From: Betaproteobacteria bacterium HGW-Betaproteobacteria-3
Lineage (GTDB): Bacteria; Pseudomonadota; Gammaproteobacteria; Burkholderiales; Burkholderiaceae_C
Assembly (NCBI GenBank): GCA_002842205.1
Contig: PHCI01000018.1
Span: 1 to 64,000 of the forward strand
Length of the DNA stretch: 64,000 nt
Direction of reading: 5' to 3'
In this document: positions 34,318-42,682 of the stretch, piece after piece
Position numbering within the stretch: position 1 is the first letter of the stretch
How the letters are laid out: every line of letters begins with the position of its first letter
Translations under genes and position numbers: made by a program
The notes under the pieces: generated by a model
Told to the model about the DNA's origin: nothing
The model's input: the letters and a program-made list of their open reading frames with translations, nothing else
The model's database searches: none

Positions 34318-35226
34318 ATGACCACCCTTTCCCTGATAGGCGCTCCCACCGACGTGGGCGCCAGCGTGCGCGGCGCCGGCATGGGCCCCGACGCCCTGCG
34401 TGTGGCGGGCCTCGCCGAAACCCTGCAGGCCCAGGGCCTGACCGTGCTGGACCGCGGCAACCTGGCCGGCCCGCCCAACCCCTGGGCCCCGCCGCAGGCC
34501 GGGCTGCGCCATCTGACCGAAGTGGTGGCCTGGAACCGCGCCGTTTTCGACGCCGTGACCGAAGCCCTGAACGCCGGGCACATCCCGCTGCTGATGGGCG
34601 GCGACCACTGCCTGGGCGTGGGTTCCATCAGCGCCGTGGCCCGGCACTGCCGCGCCACTGGCCGCAAACTGCGGGTGCTGTGGCTCGACGCCCATGCCGA
34701 CGTGAACACCGGCGCCATCAGCCCCAGTGGCAACCTGCACGGCATGCCCGTGGCCTGTCTGCTGGGCCACGGCCCCGCGCCGCTGTCGGGCTGGAGCGGC
34801 CAGCCCGCTGCCCTCACCCCCGACGAGATTGACTTCATCGGCATCCGCAGCGTGGACGCCGCCGAGAAGCAGGCCATCCGCGAACTGGGCTTGCAGGTGT
34901 TTGACATGCGCCACATCGACGAACACGGCATGCGCTACACCCTGACCGAAGCGCTGCAGGATGTGGACGACAGCACCCACCTGCACGTGAGCTTCGATGT
35001 CGATTGCCTCGACCCGGCCGACGCGCCCGGCGTGGGCACCGGCGTGCGCGGCGGCCCCACCTACCGCGAAATGCAGCTGTGCATGGAGATGATTGCCGAC
35101 ACCGGGCGGCTGGCGTCGCTCGACGTGGTCGAGATCAACCCGGCGCTCGACGTGCGCAACCAGACCGCCGAACTGGCCGTCGAGCTGATCGGCAGCCTGT
35201 TTGGCATGTCCACACTGGCGCGCTGA
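34318..35226 (+). CDS. rocF: Arginase
   Basis: A 302-residue manganese enzyme that splits arginine into ornithine and urea. Metal-binding motifs are GGDHCLGVGS, DAHADVNTG and SFDVDCLDP; the C-terminal DVVEINPALD completes the active site. Length is that of bacterial RocF. The ATG at 34318 follows a C-rich leader that contains four tandem CCCGCA-type units (about 34259-34285), with no recognisable ribosome site, so translation may be weak or coupled to the asparaginase gene. Confidence 0.92.
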   Translation: MTTLSLIGAPTDVGASVRGAGMGPDALRVAGLAETLQAQGLTVLDRGNLAGPPNPWAPPQAGLRHLTEVVAWNRAVFDAVTEALNAGHIPLLMGGDHCLGVGSISAVARHCRATGRKLRVLWLDAHADVNTGAISPSGNLHGMPVACLLGHGPAPLSGWSGQPAALTPDEIDFIGIRSVDAAEKQAIRELGLQVFDMRHIDEHGMRYTLTEALQDVDDSTHLHVSFDVDCLDPADAPGVGTGVRGGPTYREMQLCMEMIADTGRLASLDVVEINPALDVRNQTAELAVELIGSLFGMSTLAR

Positions 35227-35249
35227 ATTTCCAGCCGCCGACGCCGTGT

Positions 35250-36851
35250 TCAGCGCAGCTTGAACCGATCGTCCAGCAGCCGCGCGTCGTCAAAATGCCG
35301 TCGCCCGACGAACGCCGTGGGCTGGCGGCCCCATTGCCGCATCGCGCCCGGGCTTTCGATGCCCATGGGCCAGAACAGGACGCGCTCGCCACGCGCGGTG
35401 CCGGGCACGATGCCACTGGGCCAGAAGGCGCTGCGCGTGCCGCCCTGCGGCGTGGGCAGGGTGCGCAGCGCGTGGTCGTCGGCCAGGGCATAGGGGGTCA
35501 CGCCGTCTGCCGCGTCGCCCCCTGGTTGGCCCCCGGCAGCGCCTTCGGTGTGCGGCGCCACCCCCACCACGTAGTGCGTTCCGCTGGCAACGCGCACCCG
35601 CAGGCGTTGCCCCGGCGCCAGCGCAGGCAAGGTCGTCGGCACAAAGGCCCATTCCACACGGGCTTCGGGCGCGGGCCGCGGCGCCAGCGCGGGCGTGGGC
35701 ACAAACAGGTGATAGCAGCCGCAGGCATGGATGGTGTCGAGCAACAGCGGCGTGCCGTCGGGCGCCAGCGTGATGCGCAGCACCACCGCGTCCAGCGGGC
35801 CGCTCAGCAGGTCGATCGCCCCCGCAGCCGGGCGCTCGGGGAACCAATAGCTGTAAACCAGTTGCACCAGCGTCTGCGCGCCCATGCGGGTGTAGGCGAT
35901 GCGCTGGTACGCCACCGGGTGCTGCGTCGCCACCTCGGGGGCGTCGCCCGCGCCCCAGCGCAGCGTGCCAAAGCGGTCGAACGGCGCAACGCCGCCGGAT
36001 CCGGCGCGCGCCACCTCCAGCACCGGGGCATAGGCCTGCAGCAACGCAGCGGCGGCCTCGCGGGTGGGCACCGGAATGCCCAGGGCGTCGCGGGGCATGG
36101 CCTGGGCCAGCGCCGTGAGCGGCCCCGGCGCCATGGCTGGGTACGCGGGCGCGTAGCGCTGCCACGCCCCGGCGCCGGGTGCGCCAGGGGCGCGGGGGGC
36201 CAGCCGGTCGAAGGTGTCGCGCAGCCCGGCCTGCCAGGCTTGCACGCCGGCAAAAAACGGCACCCGCGTCAACGCATACAAGCCGGCCGCGCGCTGCCAG
36301 GTGGCGTAGTCGTCCGGCACCACGGCGCGGGCGGCCAGGGCCTGGCGCGCCTCGGGGCGGGCGGCCACATCGGCCCACAGCAGGTTGGCGCATTGCGCGG
36401 CCCGGGCCAGGGCCGCGTCGTGGGTCTCCAGGGCCTCAGGGGTGGGTTCGTCGGCGGGCAGGTTGCCCAGTTCAGCCACCCGTGCGGCCGCGTCCAGGGC
36501 CATCAGCCTCGCGCCCCAGGCGGCAAACGCGGCGTCGCTGGCCAGGGCCTCGTCGCGAAACGAAGCCAGAAAACGGTCAACCCGCACAAACGGAAACCCC
36601 GCCATGCGATGGGCGCCACCGTCGCGCACATGGGCGCTGTCAATGGCCGCGTCAAGCTGCGCCAACCACAACGCGCATTCCCGGGCGGCCGGGCTGGCCG
36701 CTGAAGGCCCTGGCGGGCGGGCGCCGTCCAGCGCGGCGCAACCGGCCAGCCAGCCGGCCAGCGCCAACACCATGCTGGCCATGGCGCGGCGCGAGCCATT
36801 GGCGCGCGGGCCGGGTTTCAGGGGGTTTTTGTGGGGTGGCGTGCCTCGCAT
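35250..36851 (-). CDS. Uncharacterised 533-residue lipoprotein
   Basis: I do not recognise the family. The protein begins with a basic stretch (PRANGSRRAM), then a hydrophobic signal WLAGC that looks like a lipobox (Cys38), so it is probably lipid-anchored in the envelope. The mature part is Ala- and Pro-rich. It has YSYWFPERPAAGAIDLLSG and THYVVGVAPH-type strands and a Cys-X-Cys (HACGCYH) motif, suggesting a beta-rich domain in the last third. The end ERVLFWPMGIESPGAMRQWGR has several Trp residues. The ATG at 36851 or one at 36782 could be used. It converges on arginase, with 23 bases between stops, and is divergent from the GH114 gene. Confidence 0.6.
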   Translation of the reverse strand: MRGTPPHKNPLKPGPRANGSRRAMASMVLALAGWLAGCAALDGARPPGPSAASPAARECALWLAQLDAAIDSAHVRDGGAHRMAGFPFVRVDRFLASFRDEALASDAAFAAWGARLMALDAAARVAELGNLPADEPTPEALETHDAALARAAQCANLLWADVAARPEARQALAARAVVPDDYATWQRAAGLYALTRVPFFAGVQAWQAGLRDTFDRLAPRAPGAPGAGAWQRYAPAYPAMAPGPLTALAQAMPRDALGIPVPTREAAAALLQAYAPVLEVARAGSGGVAPFDRFGTLRWGAGDAPEVATQHPVAYQRIAYTRMGAQTLVQLVYSYWFPERPAAGAIDLLSGPLDAVVLRITLAPDGTPLLLDTIHACGCYHLFVPTPALAPRPAPEARVEWAFVPTTLPALAPGQRLRVRVASGTHYVVGVAPHTEGAAGGQPGGDAADGVTPYALADDHALRTLPTPQGGTRSAFWPSGIVPGTARGERVLFWPMGIESPGAMRQWGRQPTAFVGRRHFDDARLLDDRFKLR

Positions 36852-36941
36852 GGCGCCATCGTAGCGACGGTCGGTGCCAGGGGCACTTCGAGCCCTCAAA
36901 CAAGCCCCCAAAAGAAAAACATTCTTACTATACTTTGCAGC

Positions 36942-38006
36942 ATGCGCACACACCACCTCAGCTCGGCAACCCCACCCTGCCAGACCCCGCCTGACGTGGC
37001 GCCGCGCCGCTTTCGCCGCAACGCGATGGCCCTGGGTCTGGCGCTGGCCTGCTCGCTGTCGGCCTGTGGCGGCAGCAGCGGTGGCACCGATGCCGTGCTC
37101 ACCCCCATTGACACCGCCCCTTCCACCGCCGGCGGCGGCCGGGGCTTTCCGGCGGCCGGGCCGTGGACCTCTTTTTATGGCCCGGCAGGGTCGGTTGATC
37201 TGGCCCGCATGGCCTCCACCTTTCGCATCTTCGACATTGAAGCCGACCCCGACACAGGCAACTTCACACCCGCCCAGATCAAGCAGCTGCAAAACGGCGG
37301 TCAGAACAAGGTGCTGACGTATTTCAACCTGGGCTCCTGCGAAAATTTCCGCAGCTACTGGAGCAAGGTGCCCGCCGGCGTGCTGTCATGCTCGGCCAAC
37401 AAGGCCGCGCAACTGGGCCCCTATGAGGGTTTTCCGGACGAGGTGTGGATGGACGTGGGCAACGCCGACTACCAGGCCCTGGTGCTCAACTACATCGCGC
37501 CCCGGCTGGTGGCGCAGGGCATTGACGGCTTCTATTTCGACAACATGGAAATCGTCGAACACGGCACCAACACCACCAACGGCCCGTGCAACGCCCAGTG
37601 CAGCCAGGGCGGGCTGAACCTCATCGCCAAGCTGCGCGACAAATACCCCAACATGCTGTTCGTCCTGCAAAACGCGGCCAGCAACACCACCCGGCTCGGC
37701 ACCGCAACCCGGGCCGCGGGCCCCGTGCCGTTCCCCAGCCTGTTCGACGGCCTGGCGCACGAAGAGGTCTACAAGCCCACGTTTGACAGCGCGGTCGAGT
37801 CACGACTGATCAACTGGTCGGGCATGAACCTCACCCCCGGTGGCCGCCCGTTCTGGGTGGCCACGCTCGATTACGTGGGCCGCTGCAGCAACACCACGGA
37901 CGCCCAGTCGGCCTTCCAGTCCAGCCGCGCACGGGGGTTTTCGCCCTCGGTGTCCGACGCCAGCGCGGGGCAGCAAACCGTGTGCTACTGGCCGTCGAAC
38001 TTCTGA
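36942..38006 (+). CDS. GH114-type (endo-alpha-1,4-polygalactosaminidase-like) lipoprotein
   Basis: A 354-residue protein with a signal peptide ending in a lipobox (LSACG), then a Gly/Ser linker and a GH114 (TM1410-like) barrel: VLTYFNLGSCENFRSYW, WMDVGNADYQALVLNYIAPR and GIDGFYFDNMEIVEHG with likely acidic catalytic residues. GH114 enzymes cleave galactosamine polymers such as Pel and galactosaminogalactan. It converges on the Pel locus across the terminator at 38064, so it may be a second Pel-acting hydrolase. TATACT at 36929-36934 lies just before the ATG, hinting at a very short leader. The cysteines in the catalytic part are numerous and may form disulfides. Confidence 0.78.
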   Translation: MRTHHLSSATPPCQTPPDVAPRRFRRNAMALGLALACSLSACGGSSGGTDAVLTPIDTAPSTAGGGRGFPAAGPWTSFYGPAGSVDLARMASTFRIFDIEADPDTGNFTPAQIKQLQNGGQNKVLTYFNLGSCENFRSYWSKVPAGVLSCSANKAAQLGPYEGFPDEVWMDVGNADYQALVLNYIAPRLVAQGIDGFYFDNMEIVEHGTNTTNGPCNAQCSQGGLNLIAKLRDKYPNMLFVLQNAASNTTRLGTATRAAGPVPFPSLFDGLAHEEVYKPTFDSAVESRLINWSGMNLTPGGRPFWVATLDYVGRCSNTTDAQSAFQSSRARGFSPSVSDASAGQQTVCYWPSNF

Positions 38007-38063
38007 TCGGCCGACGCCACGGCGCAGTCCGGGTGCCCCGGTTGCGTCGCGACCACTCCCCAT

Positions 38064-38097
38064 AAAAAAAGGCCAACCGTTCCCGGTTGGCCTTTTT
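38064..38097. terminator. Bidirectional intrinsic terminator
   Basis: A run of A residues (38064-38070), GGCCAACCG, a TTCC loop, CGGTTGGCC and a T run (38093-38097) form a strong symmetrical hairpin. It ends transcripts of the GH114 gene (plus strand) and of the Pel-locus deacetylase gene (minus strand). Confidence 0.93.
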
Positions 38098-38115
38098 GCA
38101 GAGTCGCCCCTTGGG

Positions 38116-41100
38116 TCAGGCGGTGCGCCTGCGGCGCAAGGTTCCGGCCACACCACCCACCAGCAACATCATCCACAGCAGCGGGTCGAACCGGGCGTCC
38201 GGGTTGATCGTGCAACCACCACCACCTGAGTCAACCGCCGGGTCAGGCGTCGGTGGCGGCGGGGGCGCAGGCGGCGTCACGGCCACTGCAGCCACGCTGG
38301 TGTCGTTGGCCGGGTTGCGGTCGGGCACGCTGGGCGCCGTCACGCTGGCCGTCACCGTGGCCCCGGTGGCCGTCATCGGCACGTTGATGGGCGCGCTGGC
38401 CGCGCTCTGGCCCGGGGCGAGCGTCACGGCACCCAGCAAGACGGGCGCCCCGCCGTTGACCACCACCTGCGGCGTGAAGGTGACCGTGGTGCTACCGTTG
38501 TTGGACAGCGTCAGCGTCGTCTGCACCACCACGCCCTCCAGGGCGCTGGGGATCGGGTTGACCACCACCCCCGGGTCAGCAAACAGCACCGCCAAGCTGC
38601 CCGATACACCGGTGTTGTTGCCGGTGTTGCTCTCGGGTGTCACCGTGGCCACCGTGCTGGTGGCATTCAGGACCGTCGTGCCCACCGTGGAGGGCACGGT
38701 CGTCGTGAAGGTCTGCACGCTGCTCGCCCCCGGCACCAGGTCACCCACCGCAAAGGCTTGCGCCTGGCCGTTGGACAGCGTCACCGTGCCCGTCACCGCC
38801 GAGGCCGCCGTGCCGGCCGACCCGCTGTTGGTGAAGGTCACCGTACCCGAAACCACCGAACCCGCTGGCGCGTTGGCCGGCAAGACCACGGCCGTGGTCA
38901 TGTCGGCAAAGAGTGCGCCACTGACCTTGGTGTCGGTGTTGTTCGCGAGATTGCTGTCAGGCACCGTAGCCGCCGTCACGTTGGCCGTGACGGTGCCCCC
39001 GGTGGTCGTGAGCAGCACATTGATCGGGACGCTGGTCACGGTTTGCCCCGGCGCAAGCGAGACCTGGCTCAACAGTTGGGGGGCACCGCCGTTGACAACC
39101 ACCTGCGGCGTGAAAGTCACCGCCGTCTGGCCACCGACGTTCGACAGAATCAACGTCGTGGTCACCGTGCTGCCCGGTGTACCCGCCGGGAACGGGTTGA
39201 CCACCACCCCCGGGTCGGCAAACAGCACCGCCAGCGGGCCGGCCGCCGGTGCGGAATTGTTCGCCGTGTTGCTCTCGGGTGTCACTGTGGCCACCGTGCT
39301 CGACGCCGTCAGGGCGGTTGTGCCCAGTGCCGAGGGCACGGTCGTGGTGAAGGTCTGCGTGCTGCTGGCGCCCGGCGCCAGACTGGCCACCGTGAAGGTG
39401 TGCACATCACCGCTCGACAGCGTCACCGTGCCCGTTACCGCCGTGGCGTTCACCGCCGTGCCTCCGGTCACCGTGCTGGCGTTGCTGAACGTGACCGTGC
39501 CCGTGACCACCGACCCCGCCGGCGCATTGGCCGGCAGAACCACCGCACTGGTGACATCGGCAAAGCCCACCGTGACCGCCGCGTTGGCCGTGTTGTTACC
39601 AGGGACCGGATCGGTGATGTCGGCCGGCGCCGTCACGTTGGCCGAACTGGCCAGCGTACCCGTGGCAGCGGGCGACACACTCACCTGGTAGGTCACGGTG
39701 AGCTTGCCACCGGCCGGCAGCGAAACCTGCCCCGACACCGATGTGGGCCCCACAGAGAACGAGGCCGTGCTGCCCCCTGCGCTGGCCTGGCTGACCACGT
39801 TGGTAATCGCGCCCCAGCCGGACGCCAGGCTGCTGCCGAAGCTGGCCAGCGTGACGGTGCTGGGGCCGGCGTTGCTGAGCAGCACGCTGTAGGTGAGCGT
39901 ACCGCCCGACAACGGGGTCGGCGTGCTGGGCGTGAGCGTGACCGACAGGTCCGCCTGCGGCGGAATCCACGCGGCAGGGGCCTCAAAGGAGGTGGCGCCG
40001 CCAGCCGCCAGCGTGACGCTGGAGATCGTCTGGCCGCCGTAGGCCATGGTCATGCCCTGGCTCACACCCGTCATTGGCACGTTCACCGCCGCATCGGACG
40101 GATTGGTCAGCTCGATGGTGACCGTGGGGCCGAACACGATGCGGCCTTTCAAGCCCCCCGCAAGCGCCGCGTTGTAGGCCATGCGGTCCTGCATGAGCTG
40201 GCCGATTTCGGTCTGGCTCAGGTTTTCAATCGGCAGGTTGTACCGGGCCTTGTACTTGGTCGTCACGGCGTCCAGCAGGTCGGACAACAGCGAGCGGTTG
40301 GTCCCGCCATCGCCGTCGTAGTCACGCAGATTCGCTGCGTGGAACATCCATGACAGCGCGTGGAACTTGAGCATGTAGCCCAGCAGCACCTCGGACTCGC
40401 GGTCGAGGATTTGGTTGTAGTCGGAAACAACGCCTACACCGCCCTGCGAAGGCGGCAATGCCGCAAAGAGAAAGTTGTATTCGCTCACCCATTCTGCTGG
40501 CGTCGACACGTTGAAAAACAGATTGGTGGGGTAACGCGGGATGATGAAGATGCGCGGATTGGTCGGCACGAAGGTGTCCAGACTGCTCGTGAACCCGGTG
40601 TTGGGCGGAATGGGTGCCACAACGGGTCGGGCGGGTATGAAATTGCTGTACGCCTTCGACGTGTCCATCAGGATGTAGCGCAGGCCGAAGTTTTGAGCGG
40701 CCTCCCAGTACACCGGGTTTTCCAGACCGGAGATGTCCGGTTGAATCATGGCGTTCTGGTTGTAGTTGCTGAACGTCACCCGCGGCCCTCCGTTGTCGGG
40801 ATCGCCACTGCGCTGGCCCGTTGCCACCTCGTGGTTGCGCTGAAGTTGACTCACGATCGACGCGACGGTCGGCGTGAAACCGCCCTCCGGGTCCAGCGAA
40901 GTGTGGTCCCAAGTGTGGTTGATCCAGCGGAACACATTGGGGTTGGCGCGCACCGCAGGAGAAAGGGTGTCGGTCGCTTCAAATTGGTTCAAAACGTTGG
41001 GATCCGACGTGTTGTAGCCAAATCCATTGAACGGCATTTCCAGCTTGATGGACGCCGTCTGGGCATTTGAATTCAAGGCAGTTTGCCAAGCCACGAGGCT

Positions 41101-42237
41101 GTTGTAGTCAGTGGCGTCATTCCGGTGCCGGAACTGGATGGTCTCCGGGGTGGTGTTGGTCGCGGGATCCCAAAGATCATCCGGCAGAAACACATCGTCC
41201 GGCTGTGCGCTCAGGTACACCTTGCGCGAGCCGAGGAACACGCCCTTGGTCACCCAGTTGACGATGCCGTAGCCCAGCAGCAATGAGTGGGTGAGCTCCG
41301 GATTGTTGTCGGCCGACAGGGTCAGGTTCTGCCAGCCTTCGGGCGCAGTGTAGATGGACGCGAGGGTGTTGATATTGTCTGCGGCCTGCAACAGCGAGAC
41401 CGCCGTGGTGTTGGACACCGGGGTGCTCGGGTAGGTGAAGAGCTCCGCCCCGGGCGCGTTCTTGAGCAGGATGGAGGTGGCCGTGTTCAGATAGCTGAAC
41501 ACCTGCTCCCCTTCGGGCGTGACCGTTACCGCAACCGGGCTGGCATCGGTCGACTTGACTTCAGCGACATTGGTTAACCCGTAAGTGAGATCCAGAGACA
41601 CACCATTCACATCGATTGTGTTCGCTGAGCGGGTAAACATCGTGGCCGAGCGCACGCCAAAGTCAAACTGGTACTGACGCAGCATTTTCCACTGCGCATC
41701 GGTCAACGCGCTGGGAAAATTGTTGGTGGGCGCGTTGAAGGCAGCGAGATCCCCCGTCTCCAGAATGATGCCCTGGTACTTGCCATTGCCAGCCCCGTCG
41801 GACAAGGTGCTCGCGTCAAATGGTGTGGCGCCCGGGCCCTTGAGCACCATCTTGTCGTAAGGCACGCCAATCTGGTCCAGGATGGACGTGATGGCCAGGA
41901 AACTGGGCAGCGTGCCTTCGGCCGACATCACCAGCACCTTCATCTCGACGGAGCTGCCCTGCCCGCCGACCACCGCCGCCTTGGACAAAGGCGCACCCAG
42001 CCCGCCACTGGCCGGGCCGGTGCCATCACCGCCGCCACCACACGAGGCCACCAGGGCCGCCGCAACAAAGGCCGCGGCCAGCGCCGCCCAACGGGCCCAC
42101 AGGCGCTGGACGGGGCGGGGCAACACGGCCGACGATGCGCCAGCGGTGCGGGTGGACGATGGCGCGGCCCCTGGCGGGGCGGCTGGGCGCCGGGACGGGC
42201 GCCGGGACAGGCGCTGGATGAAAAGCTGAAGGTTCAC
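38116..42237 (-). CDS. Agd3-like polysaccharide deacetylase with DUF11 repeats and C-terminal sorting tail
   Basis: A 1373-residue envelope protein. After a long basic leader and a hydrophobic stretch ending LVASC (possible lipobox, Cys66), residues 97-300 resemble the carbohydrate-binding part of Agd3. A NodB-like deacetylase region follows, with QPDDVFLPDD (345-354), FRHRND, WINHTWDHTSLD (metal-site histidines 441 and 445) and SWMFHAANL (629-637). From about residue 700 there are beta-rich DUF11-type modules, including two 218-residue tandem units. The end GGGC...FDPLLWMMLLVGGVAGTLRRRR is a Gly-Gly-Gly-Cys/membrane/Arg tail like JDVT-CTERM-type sorting signals. The GTG at 42237 has GGAG upstream. 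As the last gene of the Pel operon, it probably deacetylates the polymer, supplying the activity missing from the short PelA. Confidence 0.75.
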   Translation of the reverse strand: MNLQLFIQRLSRRPSRRPAAPPGAAPSSTRTAGASSAVLPRPVQRLWARWAALAAAFVAAALVASCGGGGDGTGPASGGLGAPLSKAAVVGGQGSSVEMKVLVMSAEGTLPSFLAITSILDQIGVPYDKMVLKGPGATPFDASTLSDGAGNGKYQGIILETGDLAAFNAPTNNFPSALTDAQWKMLRQYQFDFGVRSATMFTRSANTIDVNGVSLDLTYGLTNVAEVKSTDASPVAVTVTPEGEQVFSYLNTATSILLKNAPGAELFTYPSTPVSNTTAVSLLQAADNINTLASIYTAPEGWQNLTLSADNNPELTHSLLLGYGIVNWVTKGVFLGSRKVYLSAQPDDVFLPDDLWDPATNTTPETIQFRHRNDATDYNSLVAWQTALNSNAQTASIKLEMPFNGFGYNTSDPNVLNQFEATDTLSPAVRANPNVFRWINHTWDHTSLDPEGGFTPTVASIVSQLQRNHEVATGQRSGDPDNGGPRVTFSNYNQNAMIQPDISGLENPVYWEAAQNFGLRYILMDTSKAYSNFIPARPVVAPIPPNTGFTSSLDTFVPTNPRIFIIPRYPTNLFFNVSTPAEWVSEYNFLFAALPPSQGGVGVVSDYNQILDRESEVLLGYMLKFHALSWMFHAANLRDYDGDGGTNRSLLSDLLDAVTTKYKARYNLPIENLSQTEIGQLMQDRMAYNAALAGGLKGRIVFGPTVTIELTNPSDAAVNVPMTGVSQGMTMAYGGQTISSVTLAAGGATSFEAPAAWIPPQADLSVTLTPSTPTPLSGGTLTYSVLLSNAGPSTVTLASFGSSLASGWGAITNVVSQASAGGSTASFSVGPTSVSGQVSLPAGGKLTVTYQVSVSPAATGTLASSANVTAPADITDPVPGNNTANAAVTVGFADVTSAVVLPANAPAGSVVTGTVTFSNASTVTGGTAVNATAVTGTVTLSSGDVHTFTVASLAPGASSTQTFTTTVPSALGTTALTASSTVATVTPESNTANNSAPAAGPLAVLFADPGVVVNPFPAGTPGSTVTTTLILSNVGGQTAVTFTPQVVVNGGAPQLLSQVSLAPGQTVTSVPINVLLTTTGGTVTANVTAATVPDSNLANNTDTKVSGALFADMTTAVVLPANAPAGSVVSGTVTFTNSGSAGTAASAVTGTVTLSNGQAQAFAVGDLVPGASSVQTFTTTVPSTVGTTVLNATSTVATVTPESNTGNNTGVSGSLAVLFADPGVVVNPIPSALEGVVVQTTLTLSNNGSTTVTFTPQVVVNGGAPVLLGAVTLAPGQSAASAPINVPMTATGATVTASVTAPSVPDRNPANDTSVAAVAVTPPAPPPPPTPDPAVDSGGGGCTINPDARFDPLLWMMLLVGGVAGTLRRRRTA
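38257..39564 (-). repeat. Two tandem 654-bp units encoding DUF11-type modules
   Basis: TCGGCAAA at 38903 and at 39557 mark equivalent points 654 bases (218 codons) apart. Each unit encodes an AVVLPANAPAGSVV half and an FADPGVVVNP half that ends in a PDSN/PDRN-type segment. The second unit (38257-38910) has diverged at its end. Duplicated adhesive or spacer domains within one gene are likely. Confidence 0.75.
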
Positions 42238-42329
42238 GGTGGACTCCCTACTCGACAAATGAAATGAAAAAACAGGTCCGGGGCGGATGGCGGCGGCTTG
42301 GGTCGTTTTGCTGTTTTGCCGTTTTGCCG

Positions 42330-42617
42330 TTACGGCCGCTGCGGCACGGGCGGCAGCGGGTTGGACGGGTAGAACGGGCGCTTGACCGGGGCCTTCGTCA
42401 CTTCCTTGCGGTGCTTGTGGCGGCCGCCTGCGCCGGGCGCTTTGGCGGGCGTCTGGCGGTCGGCCTGCGGGGCACCGCCCGCAGGCGCGGGCGCGGGATC
42501 GTTGGGGGCCGCCTGCACGTGGGCCAGGCCGGTGGCCAGGGTGATGGCGAGGCCGACGCGGGCCAGTGGCATCCAGCGTGAAGCCGGGAGGGCGGGTGCT
42601 TTCATCGGTGTGTTCAT
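42330..42617 (-). CDS. Small secreted Pro/Ala-rich protein of the Pel locus
   Basis: A 95-residue protein with a clear Sec signal peptide (ARVGLAITLATGLAHVQA, cleavage probably after VQA). The mature part of about 60 residues is rich in Pro, Ala and Lys (PAPAPAGGAPQ, GGRHKHRKEVTK) and very basic. AGGAG precedes the ATG at 42617. It lies 65 bases after pelG and before the deacetylase gene, within the same transcript direction. I know no family for it. A short cationic periplasmic protein beside a polysaccharide exporter could bind the polymer or a partner, but this is only a guess. Confidence 0.65.
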   Translation of the reverse strand: MNTPMKAPALPASRWMPLARVGLAITLATGLAHVQAAPNDPAPAPAGGAPQADRQTPAKAPGAGGRHKHRKEVTKAPVKRPFYPSNPLPPVPQRP

Positions 42618-42682
42618 GATGGTTCTCTCTCCTGTAAAAATGATGGGAAATGGGTGGTTGAATGGGGCGGTGTCGGGTTGAA

